Notes: generated from the letters alone by a model not told the origin. A stretch of DNA of 64,000 bases from Nymphaea colorata (GCF_008831285.2 NC_045139.1:36057706-36121705); one strand, 5' to 3'; shown: positions 50,019 through 62,391, numbered from the stretch's first letter. Translations and numbers: made by a program.

Positions 50019-52000
50019 TCATGAATTATGGTAACTTAGAATTTTGCAGCAACGGGCTTGTTGTCGGGATGTGAGTGTCTATTTTGGTATGCTACTTATC
50101 TGGTACTTGTTTTCTGTCACTATTAAAATTGCCACCACGATTTTTCTTAGTCCTTTTTCTTTTGTCTGTGTATTCTGTTCTGTAATCGAAATGTAGAGAA
50201 AATGTTCTTTTTTTCTCTAGAAACGAATACATAAAATTATTTGCTCATCTTGTTTCTTTAGATGCAATACTCACATGCTACTGCACTTATTGTTGTTTTT
50301 ACAAAGAGAAACAACAAAAGCTCTCCTGTGCTGAACATGGTAGTTGGTTTCAACTATTTTCTTTGTCAAGTCACTCTGTTCCTGACAGTCGAATCTCACT
50401 GTTCTGCTCCTTCCATCTGATTCTAGTTTTGGCCACTGTTTACTGTAATGCACACAATGTGGGCATGTCTTTGCATACAGCAGTGAGACAGATGGATTCT
50501 GTTGTCCAATATCAAAGCCTGTCCACCGGTTAGGTGCCGCCGGATTCCGGCCAGGTGTTAATCTGGAATCTGCATGCATCTGAACCTGGAATTCAGTAGC
50601 ACAGACACAAACAGGATGCAAAAGCATCTGAAAAAGGAAATGCCTATAAGGAAAGTCTGATTTGGCAATAGAACAGAAAACTTCAAGCTACGTTTCCTGC
50701 GTAAAAGATCTGCAAGTTTCAGCCATGGACTTAGCGCTTTCCTAAATGAAACTAAGAATCAGTTTAGCTGTTATTAAAAATTCAGTAGCACAGACACAAA
50801 AAAGATCCAAATTCATTCTGAAAAAGGAAATTGCCTATAAGGAAAGTCTGATCTGCCAATAGAACAGAAAAGCTCAAGCCTAGGGTTTGCAGCATAAAAT
50901 GTCTGCTAGTTTCAGCCATGGACTAAACGCTTTCCTAAATGAAACTAAGAATCAATTTAGCTGTTATTAAGGTTAAGTAGAAGTAGAACAAACGTGCAAC
51001 GCTAGAATGAACCTTCCCAAGGGGAAGTCATTGGAGCCGCAACGTTGTGAAGTTACTTTCTGTTGAAGTTCACGCCGATGCTGTTCTTCTTTTCCTCTTG
51101 AACTTGCCATCCACTGCAATTTTTAACTTGACCCCGTGTTCACCATCATAAACTGGAAGATCCAATAAAGGAAATCTCCTGAACTTGCCATCAAACTGCA
51201 GTTTTTAACTTAACCCATGTTCACCAACAGAAGCTTCAACATACCCAGTAAGCAACTCAATTACCTTCCAGTTAACTCTTCGTTTTTAATACTTAGGAAA
51301 AAGAGAGATTACATATTACAATTCACCCAATAAAGGCTATACTTTCCATGAAAACTGTCAATGAAGGAGGCAAGATTCCATATTATGGCCATAAGAGAGG
51401 CCGGCGTCAAAAGTTGGGCCCTCCCCATTGACATGCACGCCTGCTGTGCTGCATTTGAATAGAAGGGCGAGGCCGGCTTTCATGTCCGCCCCTACAGGCT
51501 ATAACATATAACCTGCTTTGTCAATGAAGGGTCTAAAGCAAACCTTTTTGTTGATGTAATGAGGATGATCCTGTGTTACGGGACAACAGGACACTGTCCC
51601 TCTACGATGCGTGCTCTTTCTTTTTACAACGACATTCTTGTTCTTAATCTTAAGACCAAGACTCCTCAATACCTTCATGACAACACTTTTTAAGATTTTA
51701 ACTAAGGACGAAGACACGCTATCTAATCAAACCAGTTGTGCAACCCAAAGAAAGAGAGAGTTTTGATCCTCGAACCTTACTCAGTTTGAGGTAGTGAAGG
51801 GAAGTGCTCACTGCTTAATCGAAATGCGATAAAAACGTTAGGCAGTGATATGAAAACTTTGAAACTCAAGTTGTTTTTCGTAATATTTTAAAATATGAAT
51901 ATGGGGTTGCAAAATTTTCTTTTAAAAAATAAGGGCGGAAAATTGAAAATGGAAAAACCTACAGAAGTTCCAGAACCCTCCCTCCCCGAATTTCTCTCCT
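50019..52000. other. Intergenic region with tandem duplications
   Basis: It contains the 3' UTR of the glutaredoxin-like gene, then a 189-bp tandem duplication (50591-50779 and 50780-50970) and a smaller one (51098-51148 and 51177-51228, sharing TGAACTTGCCATC and TTTTTAACTT). No gene is supported. The minus-strand frame at 50271-50627 has no recognisable domain. Confidence 0.55.
50591..50970. repeat. 189-bp tandem duplication
   Basis: Two copies start ATTCAGTAGCACAGACACAAA and end TTAGCTGTTATTAA, and share GCCTATAAGGAAAGTCTGAT, TTTCAGCCATGGACT and GCTTTCCTAAATGAAACTAA. Substitutions and a few indels separate them. Confidence 0.85.
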
Positions 52001-52138
52001 CCTCTCTGGCTCTGTCTCTGTGTGTCGTGGTCTGCGAACTCTGGGCTGCCTCTCTCTTCCGCCGTAACGCTAACTCGCAGTTCGCTCGCTGGAGCTTCTT
52101 TGGGTCGTGGCCACCGTCGGAAGCGTATTCTCGTTCTG
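51960..52138 (+). other. Candidate non-coding first exon (5' UTR) of the small gene at 53065
   Basis: A CT- and GC-rich block unlike its AT-rich flanks, ending at a TCTG/GTAATC donor at 52138. It would join, across an intron, to the leader of the 118-residue gene starting at 53065. The link rests on position and texture only. Confidence 0.35.
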
Positions 52139-53064
52139 GTAATCTCTCTCTCTCTCTGTGCCGCCGGGAAATTGTACTGGGTTCTTCTCTTCTTTTCATC
52201 CGCCGGAATCGTCATTCTTTATTTATCTCTCTCTATACCCTTTTTTTTTAATCTCATATCATCCGAAGGACCTTCAACGAATTCTACGACTGTTACTATC
52301 GATGGTATTAGTCCTCCAAAGGAAGAACATTCCGAAGCCGGACATTTCCTTGGATAATGGCGGTGGGGGTGGAATCCTGCTTGTAATACGAGTTGTTCGC
52401 CATGACCTATCAGTTCCATTTTGGAGCATAAAAGAGTCTTGTAATTGAGCAAGGAAAAAACGTTGTTTTGAGACCTGGATTTTAGATATTCTTTTTAGCA
52501 GAAGAGAGAAAATCATGAGTTTTAATAGGGAAAACAGGACAACGCCTTGACAAAGAGAAGAAAACACAAGAAAGAGAGTATAAGCTAAGACTTACCGTCG
52601 TTCTGCCATCAATATGAGGATGTGTTCCAGTTGAAGATGGTGGTTTCTCAGAATCTCAGGAGCATGTTTCTGCAGTTTTATTGGTGGCTGTTCATTAGCA
52701 TGACATCGCACCTGTCATAGATATGAAGAACATTATCATAGATATCAAGAGCAAGTTGGTTGGAACCACATGAGCTATGCCTCTGGCCTTAGAGCAAACT
52801 CTGGTTAGCGCAGAGACCGACAATCTTGAAACTAATTTGCTACCATCTAGATGACAATGCTTAAAAAATTGTTTGTTACCGTAGAATTGCTCCTAGAAAT
52901 TACAAGTAAATTCAGCTTTTTTGCTAGATTGGGACCTCGTGTAGGAGATTGTCGAGGTGCTTGGTCTCTCGTGGGTCTGTCTCATTCGCGATAGGTGGTT
53001 CAGTTGCAGCAGGGATCATGCAAAGCAACAGTAATTGGAGACTTGAGGGGTAGTTTTGGAGAGA

Positions 53065-53929
53065 ATGACTTCCTCATTGGCAAAAAAGAGTTCTGCAGAG
53101 CCAAATGCTAAGCCGCAGAAACTTCATACTGAAGTACATGTTTCATTTTCTTTAACTCGTTGCTGTTAGGACCCTTCAGCCTTACCTGAACCACATAGAA
53201 CCCTATGCGGAATGTGAGTTCTCTATTTTATAGTTTATATTCATTATCAAATGTAGATCTCCTTGTCACATGGAAACAATAACTAAAATTGTTTGAATTT
53301 AGCAATAATTTTCTTCAGCGTTAGACCCAACCAAAATGTGTTTTATCCTCTTACGCTTCACAACCCATAATGTTCAGAGAAATTGCACCAGAATGGGCAA
53401 CTAAGACTAGCGTTGATGATTATCTCTTGCTTGCTGGCATGCGTGCATGCAGAAACATACAAGCACATGAATATGGTATAAGCCTTGCAAAGAGTGTTAC
53501 ACTGCAATTTGTAATTCTTGGTGCTGGACTGCTGGTAGGTAATGAAAGAATTATCGGACATAAAGTCTTGTATTTAAGCATTTTGCAATGTTGTTTGCCT
53601 ATCTTTTGCCACATCAGAAAAAAAAATTACATTGGTTGAATTTACCTTGTTTATTTTTTTCTCAGTTATTTTGGTAAGTTCTGATTTCTTGAAAAATTCC
53701 TGAATTTATTTAAAAAATCGAAGAAATAAGAATATTATTTAATCACAGTCGATATGGTTCAATATATATTGACTGATATCTTCCGGCCTACTGTATCGTT
53801 TATAATTCTGATATGATGTGTAATTTAATTTTACGACAATAGGCATCGCATTCGTCTCTTCATGATCCTGCTCCTTACAAGCGAAAGAAGATGGAAATGA
53901 CTTTGACATTTCCTAATTATCATGGTTAA
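53065..53929 (+). CDS. Small plant protein, 118 aa, one hydrophobic segment, function unknown
   Basis: Four short exons have fully compatible phases: 53065-53133 (ATG, 23 codons), 53170-53213, 53378-53534 and 53843-53929 (stop TAA). All introns are GT-AG, and the first is only 36 bp, unusually short and a reason for caution. The product starts MTSSLAKKSSAEPNAKPQKL. It then has DPSALPEPHRTLCG, a PEWATKTSVDDYLLLAGMR block, RNIQAHEYGISLAKS, a hydrophobic stretch TLQFVILGAGLLASHSS, and a basic end DPAPYKRKKMEMTL. The composition is clearly protein-like, and the frame stays open across every junction. I do not recognise the family. A small membrane-associated protein, perhaps organellar, is inferred from the single hydrophobic segment next to basic residues. 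It lies 1.1 kb upstream of ZPR1 on the same strand. Confidence 0.65.
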
Positions 53930-54314
53930 TGCTTTTATGATATTCTGGGTGGATATAGATTTTGCAGACAATGATGGAGATTGGAGTCTAATCTCCAACA
54001 AATTTGATGGAAGATTTATTGTTTCATCTCTGATAAAATTTGATGGATCAATGTTTGCAAATCATGAAAGGTCCTACATTGAATGATCTGTTGGAGTTCT
54101 AAATCTACCCTTGACAATTTAGATAACTTGTTCTTAGGTCTTATCTTGTCAAATGTTTGAGATACTCTTGAGAGTCATGTTATTCTGTTGCTTCTGAGCC
54201 AGATATACCGTAACACAAGAAACAAAAAGAGTTAGTATAGCCACTCCTTTTTGTCCATAGAGTATCAGACTTTCAGATACAACAGGATATTATTGTTGGA
54301 AACATAGAGTCTCA

Positions 54315-54316
<2 letters not shown>

Positions 54317-54393
<77 letters not shown>
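54317..54393. repeat. (CA)n(GA)n compound microsatellite
   Basis: About 28 bases of CA alternation join about 48 bases of GA alternation, some 640 bp upstream of the ZPR1 start codon. Confidence 0.97.
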
Positions 54394-54396
<3 letters not shown>

Positions 54397-54554
54397 CATT
54401 AAAGCAAAACAAAGTTCACCATTGACTACATTGTCAAATTAAGATTATGTTCATATGTTCATATGTTTATGCTAAAAGAACCAATCAGCAGCCTGGCATT
54501 CATTTGCTGTTTTTTTTTGCAGCCCATAATTTATTGAGATGACATAGATATAAG

Positions 54555-54770
54555 TCCTGAGCCAAAGCTGCTATAGAGCCTGAGCTTGAGGATTTTGGCT
54601 TAGTGCGTGAGTCTAATGGAATTGTTCTCGAGTTTTGTTTCATTTAATTGAGTCCTCGAGCTTGGCTTGCAAAGCTTGACTCAAGCTCGACCGAGTTTGA
54701 GCTGATCAACACATGAGCCGAGCTGACTTGAAGCAGGCCAAACTTGAGCGTGACTCAGCTTGTGTGCAGC
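54555..54770. repeat. GAGCTTGAG-type dispersed repeat
   Basis: TGAGCTTGAG, CTCGAGCTTGGCTTG, GACTCAAGCTCGACCGAG and TTGAGCTGATC words, the same family as at 18330 and 37545. It lies close to the inferred transcription start of ZPR1. Confidence 0.6.
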
Positions 54771-55033
54771 CCCTAATTGTGACCTCTTGCCTCAAGTGTT
54801 TGCAAGGGTAAAAGTTCCTTCTGTAGGCCTTCACGTCAGACTTCAGAGTGTTACATTGTTGGGAAGGAACGGTAAGTATTCCCTCTCAAAAGTTGTTGTC
54901 TATCCAGAAAAAAATTATCGTTTTTCATTTACTTTGTCCTAATTCTGGGAAGCTCATTATATATTTGGTCTATCTCTCTCTGAAGCTGGAGAAGACTTCC
55001 TTTGAAGGGTTGAGGGTTACTGCTAGTCGGACA

Positions 55034-58000
55034 ATGGGTGGAGGAGGAAGGGGAGAGCAGGAAGCCATTGTTGATGTTGGTAGTGCTGCTGAGGCCATTG
55101 CCTCTGGTGAGGAAACTGACACCCCCTTGCACCAGATTGAGAGCCTCTGCATGCGTTGTGGGGAAAATGTAAGGTCACTCTCCTTCTTTGCTGGTGCTTT
55201 TCTCTCTAGAAAAACCGAGAGCACTCAATACTTTTTTGGAGATATGATATTGACTGTAATTTGGTGTGGTTTTGCTGATCAATGATTAAGTTAATACTTA
55301 ACTGTTTTACTGGATGAAATTTGTGACTTTTTCTCCTTAGTTTGATCCTAGTTATGCTAAAACTGATTATTTTAATGCTTTATGTGAGCTGCGCTGAAAT
55401 TTAAATTAGTGAGATGAAGCTGCTGAACCGCAAGGTCCTTGAAGCCATGCTTCTCAGTAAACAAAACTTATGAGGTTTTCATGCCAAAATTAAAGATCCT
55501 GTTTTAGAAATATGTTACCAATTGCAAAAAACTGTATCAGCAACATCTGTTAATGGTTTCACATGTTGAAAGTTGAAAATACGGCTGCTCCTGTCTTACC
55601 AAGTTCTTGGTGAACTTTCTAATACCAATTCTTCCAGTCCACTCTTGAATTTGGCACTAAAATCTTGATATGATTTTGGTCTTTTACAGGGGATAACCAG
55701 GATTCTGCTTACCCGAATTCCTCATTTTAGAGAGGTAAAAATACTTCCCATTGCGTAGTTGCTCAGCTCATTTTGATGTCTAATGATAATAGTACCTTTA
55801 ATCCCTTTTCTGTGCTGTTATTATTCGTTACTCTAGACTATGTTTCATTCAGATGATGAGGCTTCATTTTCATTCAGTGTCCATGAGATGGTGACCAATG
55901 TTTTCAAAAGTTATGAAAATTTTTTGGTATTATCAACTTTCAGAGCCAGCTGATAATATTGGCAAAATAAGCTATGTTAAATGTTACAGAAATATATGCC
56001 ACACCTTGGGATGCTTTCGTATCATTTTTTAAAATCTCTTGAAAAACCCTTTTTATATATTTTAACTATATGCTTACAGTTTTATTCTTGCTTTTATATT
56101 TAAATAACTTTTTTGATTTTATCTTTTTGCAAGGAGAATGCTAAAAAGTAAAAACCATGTCACATCTTTAAGAGGTTGATATTCCTCTATCAAACCTAAA
56201 ACTGGGTTCTGAAATTCAGTGTCACAGGTATCGCGATATTTTCAAAAATGTCGTGATTTAAACGTTAAAAAAGGGAAAACGAAAAAAATGCCAAAAAATT
56301 GTGATATTTGAAAATATCGGCAAAAAATATTTATCGCGATAAAATCATGTTTCTTTTTTCACTTAATTTCTGTCCTGTTTATATGTTCTTGTGCACGGTT
56401 TTAATTCATAAAAATTGCACATGATGATTCTTTTGCTAAAGAAGGGTATAACGTGTTAACAGTAAAGAAACAAAGGGAAATTTTGAACCGAAATTTCTTT
56501 TTAATGGCAAAAAGAGTGCTTAACTCTAACTTTTAGTGAATAGGGTTTACTAACTTTACCTTTCGTGTGAGACGTGAGAGTGGAAGCTATGTCTTTCAGA
56601 TGCACCTAATCTTTTCCCCTGTGTTTACCTCTTTAGTGAGGGTTTGAGAAGTGAGGAAGCTGTGTTTGGCATGTGAGGGTTTGAGGAGTGATGAGTGATA
56701 GCCTGCGTCGAAGTTGAGGGTTGATGGAAACCCAGAAGAACATCCCATCCGACGCTTCAGCCATTAGATAACCTGTGTTTTTGGTATTTATTAGAGTGCC
56801 AGTTTCCATTTTCTAATTTTCACTTATTGCTTATCTACTTCGTTTTTTGAGGTTTTCATATTAGTTTCTCATTTATTTTATTTTTACCTAATTTTGGCCT
56901 TTTTTAAAAATAGACTAGATTTTCCTGATTATTTTTCCAAAAAAACAGCTTTGCTAAATAATACCCAAGAAAATCCTTGCCGATAAAAACGCAAGAACAA
57001 TATTTGTGACAATGGTTTTGATGCAGGTCTAGATGCTGTGCTGACTCTTCAAATTTAATAAGCAACCACAGCAAGTGCAGTCAACTGCACTTGTTCACTT
57101 GGGAGTTGGGACTTGACCTTTACTCAAGCTTGAGCATTGTCACTTGAGTCATAAGCTTAAAGATCATTACTTCATCTCACAAACAGTTTAAACCTTATGC
57201 TTTTGATATGTAGCATTGCTAAACGTGACTTTGTTTTTGATATGAAACTGCATTTCATTTCTCTGGCTCTGCAATCCAAACCATTGAAGTTCCTAGTACA
57301 TTGTGGTTTAACATCTCATTTGAAAGCATTTTATAGTTTAAAACTTTAAATCTGTGCTTGTAGTCTGGTGGAACATGTGACATAATTTTTCAATTATTTT
57401 AAATTTATATCTGGCTACCAGCTAAGCATTTGGATATGTCTCTAACTGCAGGTTGTTTTGATGGCCTTCGAATGTGCAAACTGTAATGAGAGGTAGTGTG
57501 ATTTTAAAGAAGGAACTTTTTTGACTTTGAATAGTTTGAAATTTTGTTTCTTTTAAGAGGATTTAAAGTTCAATGTATGTTGTCTCCATCATTCTCACAA
57601 GTATTAGGGATAATTTCTAAAATTTTAACGTTACATGATAATATAACCAAAACAAGTTATACAAAAATGAGAATTTATGTGATATTTTTAAAATATCACC
57701 AAAAGTAAAATATGGTGATAATTTTCACATGGTTTGTCTGAAAAACATTTTTATATGTTTTAGACTTTTTTATTTACCTTAATAATTATTTTGAAGTTTG
57801 ATCAATGTTTTTATGTGAAGATTAGTAGAAAACACATAACTTTAATTTTTTCTTAATATTTTTTTTATTTGTTTGAATTCCCCATATTTTCCTGTGAGGA
57901 AGAACTTTTGTGCTTAACTCCGTAACCCAAGATTTCCCCTAGATAAACAACCTTTCCGACTAATGCTCGAAAGAAACCTCATAGATAAAGCCTTAGAATG

Positions 58001-61000
58001 ATATTTATTACAATGTCTCCATATGTAAAGTTGATATACAACTATGCCATAACTTTTATTCGCTGAGTTTTTCTAGGAACAGTGAAGTTCAGTTTGCTGG
58101 TGTCATCCAGCCCCAAGGGTGCCGCTATCAATTGAAGGTTGCGGCAGGTGAACCGAAGGTATGCAAATGGTGCAGACTGGAACAAAACATTGATGAAATA
58201 AGCTTTAGAAGGTTTTAGCGAGAACTTAGAATTAGGCTAAGGGAAATTGCTCTCTTTCTCTCTCTCTCTCTGGCACAGACACACACATACATGGGGGGGA
58301 GAGAGAGAGGTTCAGCTACCTATGGTCCTATTCTTCCAGAATCTCGTTGAGCACTACCTCTTCTTCCAGAACCTTGGTGAGCACTCTGGGATCCATGTAC
58401 ATCATGGAGGAGGCACCTTTATAGAATGGGGTGGCAAATGAATCTACTGCCTCGTCTTTACGAGTTATGTTGCTCTAAAATATCTTGATTTGACTGTCTC
58501 ATTTAGACAATGTAATTTTTTTTTTAGTGAAACTTTTTGAAATTTGTGGTAAAAAAGTTATTCTACAAGTCTTGGTTGATCTCGTTGATCCAATGCACTT
58601 TGATCTGATGTGCAATTTGTTGCAGATATTAGATCGTCAGGTGGTGAAATCAGATTCTGCATCTATCAGGGTATGGAAATTTATGTTAATATAAAATGGT
58701 CATTTTTGCAAAGTGATATTTTAGTCAGATGGTCCAGGTAGTTGTTTCTATCTTCTATGTTTTCAATTTCTTTTTCTTTTTTTTTATCAAGCAATCCTAA
58801 GGAGTACTTTGGAACTGCTTTATACATTAAGGTTCCTTTTTTTCTTTTGAGACAAGAGGCTGCTAAATCATTACTTTGTATTTTATTAATATCTAGTATA
58901 TTTACATTGAGTGCAAAGATCTAAAACACAGGACAAATTCGACTGGGTGTTAAGTGTGCTAGTTTAGGCCTTCTTTGGGTGATAGGGATCAAAATATGGT
59001 TTTTGGGGAGTTTTGGGCAAATTAAGGTTTGCCAAGAACTTGACTTCTTGAGTGTTAGCATACTCGGTGAAGATTGAAAGTATGAAAATAAAAAACATCG
59101 ACCATTTTCTGACAACCTGCTGATCAAATTATTGACGGCTAAAGTTGCCACATGGAGCCAACTTTAGCCCATTTATTTTCTAACTGGCTAGTTGCTCAAC
59201 TGACTTATGGTAAAGATAAAAGAAAATTTGAAAAGCTAGTGCTCATTTGTCTGCCACACGCTGGTTGAGAAATGACCCATTGTGGTCTCTTATGTGGGTG
59301 ATTGTGTTGGTTGTGTGGCTGGGAAGCAGTTGAGCATTTAAAGTAGGCAAGAATGAGAAAAGAACATTAAAACAAAATTGTCATGACTCACCATCCACAG
59401 TCTGGGGATGGTTCGGTTGGGGTTCCCAGATTTGAGCAAACTAAGCTGGCCCATTTTCCGGCCAGTTGGCTGGAGGAAAATTATTGTTTCTTGAAATTTT
59501 TAGAATAAAAAACAAAGGTCTACTAAACTGACTAGTGGTTAGCTAGTTGCTAGAAAATGGTCAGACAGACTGCTCATCAAGAGTGGTGCTAATCTGATGG
59601 TTTCTGGCCATCTGCTAGTCAAGAATAGATAGCAATAGCTGAAAGAACCTCCTGTTAAAAAACAAGCTTTGATTTTGGGTGGGGTGAAGGGAGGTGCCTT
59701 CTTGTTGAGGATTATCTTTACTTGTATGGCGCTACTGGATTGCAGTGCAGAACATCCAAAGCAGATAACACTGTTCTAGGCAATAGTTCATCTGTGGGTG
59801 GAGTTGCTTGATCACTTGTCCCATATATTCCTGTCAAAGTGTCAAGGGAATCACATTCCAAAGCCTTTATTCTCTGTCAAACATACTTTAAAAGCAAGTG
59901 TAAATATTTAATGAGCTATGATTCTCGGTGAGCTGATGATTCATTTTTTAAATATTAGTGTTTAGATGACCTTCTCTGTCAAACATTACTTTAAAAGCAA
60001 TTGTAAATATTTAATGAGCTATGATTCTCGGTGAGCTGATGATTCGTTTTTAAATATTAGTGTTTAGATGACCATTAGGAAAACACAGGCTAACTGCAAG
60101 TATTTGTCGTAGATCTGATATTCCATTTCTAAAGCACTTGTTTGATCATCAGTAAAATATTCTGAAAAAGCATCTTTATGGTTTTTATGCTTTGAGAGAA
60201 AGGAAATGAGAAACTTGTCCAGAAATAAGTTACCTGAGAATAGGTACTCGACAGAATTGTTTGGAACCTTCAATTGAATCTCTTGGAAGGACATAGCACT
60301 GGAAAAAACCTGTTGGACTGTGTTTGAGATTACGTTTTGTGATTCTATGCACAAAACTGATACATTGACTTTGTTTGGAAACCATGGTTTCACGACGGAC
60401 TGCAATAGACTGCATTAGCTTGGGGTTCAGTCCCCTAATTGAATGCCAATCTGAAAAGCTGGATTTTGTGGAAACCATGTGGGATGGGCTGCATTAGCTT
60501 GGTGTCCATGATGTTAGTCTTCTGGAAACCATGTGGGATGGACTGCAATAGGCTGCATTAGCTTGGTGTCCATGATGAAATCCATGTCAGAGATGGAAGG
60601 CATATTCCAATGCTTGCCTATCAGTCTCAAGAGTGAAGACCATAGCTGTGGCATGTGGATTGATTGCAGTGTTGCCTTCAGTCAGATGAGGAACTAAAGA
60701 TGGCTTATTGATTTCTGTGTAAAATTAGTGATATATGAAGTCTATGAATCACTAAATTTTGGTTGTTGTATCTGATTTTATGGTGTATAATTTTGAACAT
60801 ACTTCATTAAGGGCATATTTGATTTAAAAAACTTTGTAATTCACCCTTTGATTACCCTTTCTTATTTTCTTTCTTCTTACATCTTATTGATATGTGTATC
60901 TTTTGTATCTGAAGTATATTCATTTCTTTGATTTGTTTGCTAAAGCATTCTTTTCTTATGTGCTTCTGAGTTAGTTGTTGTATGTCCTATGTGTGTGCAT

Positions 61001-61164
61001 GTTATTTTCATTTTTGGGCATGAAATACTAGATTTGTGATGCCTGCTTATATATACCAAGTTATTAGATTTTCAAGTTTGGTGCTATTATCTACTTTATC
61101 TTATCAGATACCAGAGCTGGACTTTGAGATTCCACCAGAAGCACAACGTGGCACCCTTTCAACC
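55034..61164 (+). CDS. ZPR1: Zinc finger protein ZPR1, N-terminal part (gene continues past the window)
   Basis: Six coding exons with matching phases are visible: 55034-55168, 55690-55734, 57452-57492, 58077-58158, 58626-58670 and 61108-61164, giving 135 codons. The product starts MGGGGRGEQ. It carries the first ZPR1 zinc finger (SLCMRCGEN ... FECANCNERN, a C-x2-C/C-x2-C C4 finger) and the following alpha-beta block (EVQFAGVIQPQGCRYQL, GEPKILDRQVVKSDSASI, IPELDFEIPPEAQRGTLST). The full protein has a second finger and block, which are not in the window. ZPR1 binds translation elongation factor eEF1A and shuttles between cytoplasm and nucleus in other eukaryotes. Introns are large (up to 2.4 kb) and repeat-laden. 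After exon 6 and a GTATGT donor, a copia element begins 566 bp on. Whether the gene resumes beyond it cannot be seen. Confidence 0.92.
56217..56345. repeat. Imperfect inverted repeat with TATCGCGATA ends in a ZPR1 intron
   Basis: GTATCGCGATATTTTC near the left and GAAAATATCG plus TTATCGCGATA near the right are inverted copies of each other, in the second ZPR1 intron. They probably mark a small decayed element. Confidence 0.5.
59871..60074. repeat. 102-bp tandem duplication in a ZPR1 intron
   Basis: Two copies start TCTCTGTCAAACAT and end AATATTAGTGTTTAGATGACC, with a 102-bp period and only a few differences. They lie in the intron between exons 5 and 6. A second duplication (GGAAACCATGTGGGATGG ... 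TTGGTGTCCATGATG) follows at 60466-60578. Confidence 0.9.
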
Positions 61165-61730
61165 GTATGTCCATCAACCTGAGGCCCTCAACCACATTGT
61201 AGTGTCAAGCTTTCTCCTGGTTTTCCTTTGTAAATAGGTTGCTGATGTGATGCTTCTTGTAATTAGTATAGTTGAGGTTTATTATGGTACTATGCTGTAT
61301 TCAGTATTGTTGGATTTTATTAAATGACATGATTGTCATAATATCTGCAACTCAAAATAGGAATAATCAGTTGAAGTAACTGGGAAAAGCTGACATTACT
61401 TGTAGAATTTTCAAAATCAAACAGCTAAGACTAATGATTACATTCATTTGCAAGGAATACCAGCAGCTTATGTGCTAGATGCCTCAAATTATATTTGTTT
61501 TATGCAGACATAGAATGTGTGCGTTCAGAGAGCATGACACTAAACATTTGACTGGCGGAGTGATTTTTAAATTTATACTCTATAGGCGTACCTCTCTTGT
61601 GTTTTCTTGTATGGTTTGAAGACTAAAATAGATGGCTAGGTCCTATAGAGGCTTTTGCTCTTCAATTTTCACTTCACTTGGTTTCATTGCTTTGAAGCTT
61701 TAGCTTGATCAAGGTTTGCTTGCTGTTAAT
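61165..61730. other. Start of a ZPR1 intron, before the copia LTR
   Basis: AT-rich intronic sequence after the GTATGT donor. No exon seen. Confidence 0.6.
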
Positions 61731-61773
61731 TGTTAAAATATAAATCCTTCACCAGCACGTTGAAGAGGAGTCT

Positions 61774-61987
61774 CTTAGGATTCCACCTCCTTGTAGAATG
61801 TGTTAAAATATTTAATGTCCTTGTAACATGTGAAGAGTCTCCTAGGATTCTATGTTATAGTTAATATCCTTGTTATATGGGAAGTCTCCTAGGATTCTAT
61901 GTTGTAGTTAATATCCTTGTAATATGTAAAGTCTCTTAGGTTTCTATGATGTAATTAATGTCCTCGGAGCTTGTGAAATCTCCTAGG
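61774..61987 (+). repeat. 47-bp tandem repeats in the LTR U3 region
   Basis: Four units (CCTAGGATTCTATG and variants) start exactly 47 bp apart, at 61841, 61888, 61935 and 61982. A related CTTAGGATTCC lies at 61774. They are positioned as enhancer-like repeats upstream of the LTR TATA box. Confidence 0.8.
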
Positions 61988-62027
61988 ATTCTACGATTGG
62001 AGACTCTTAGAATTCTGAAAATGAGAT

Positions 62028-62035
62028 TATAAATA
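62028..62035 (+). promoter_or_regulatory. TATA box of the copia LTR
   Basis: TATAAATA (followed by G) lies just after the U3 repeat array and about 135 bases before the LTR end, the expected place for the U3/R promoter. Confidence 0.65.
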
Positions 62036-62088
62036 GAGGCCGTGCAAACCATTTTGGCTACGGCTTCTTCTCCTCAGTTTCTTCTTGT

Positions 62089-62120
<32 letters not shown>

Positions 62121-62171
62121 CTGCGTGAGTGCTGTTTTCGGGTTACAGATATTGGTGCTACATTTCTATCA

Positions 62172-62183
62172 TGGTATCAGAGC
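62172..62183 (+). other. Primer-binding site of the copia element
   Basis: TGGTATCAGAGC is complementary to the 3' region of plant initiator methionine tRNA, the primer used by most plant copia elements. It abuts the LTR end. Confidence 0.85.
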
Positions 62184-62391
62184 GCCAGGTTACGTTATCT
62201 CTACCAAACGAAATGCCCAAACAGGTCTGATCTGGTTAGAACTCTTTTCTCATCTTGTCTCTATCCTGAATTTACTTTTCTCTTGCGCAATTCTTGTTCC
62301 TTTTTCTTCTTGCTTACCAAGGACACATCTTGTTATATCGTGTCTTCTTTCCCTCTCATCTTCTACCTATATACCATTCCTTTCTGCTGTC

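Larger units (their letters stand above)
53930..55033. other. Intergenic region upstream of ZPR1
   Basis: It contains a compound microsatellite (54317-54393), a GAGCTTGAG-type repeat (54555-54770) and a possible ZPR1 leader exon ending at a perfect GTAAGT donor (exon end 54871). A matching acceptor at about 54985 (TATCTCTCTCTGAAG) lies before the ATG at 55034. These leader borders are inferred from consensus only. Confidence 0.5.
61731..62171 (+). mobile_element. Copia 5' long terminal repeat
   Basis: About 440 bp from TGTTAAAATA to TTTCTATCA, with TG...CA ends, directly followed by a primer-binding site. U3 contains a unit with a CCTAGG or CTTAGG core at 61841, 61888, 61935 and 61982, an exact 47-bp period, with a looser fifth copy at 61774. 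A TATAAATA box lies at 62028-62035, and a CT-rich tract (62096-62120) lies downstream. The exact left border is uncertain (another TGTT lies at 61724, and a second TGTTAAAATA at 61801). The 3' LTR lies beyond the window. Confidence 0.75.

Noticed and set aside
51888-52251. Arg/Glu-rich and Ser-rich frames on both strands
   Set aside because: They cover a CT-rich leader-like exon and are probably non-coding.
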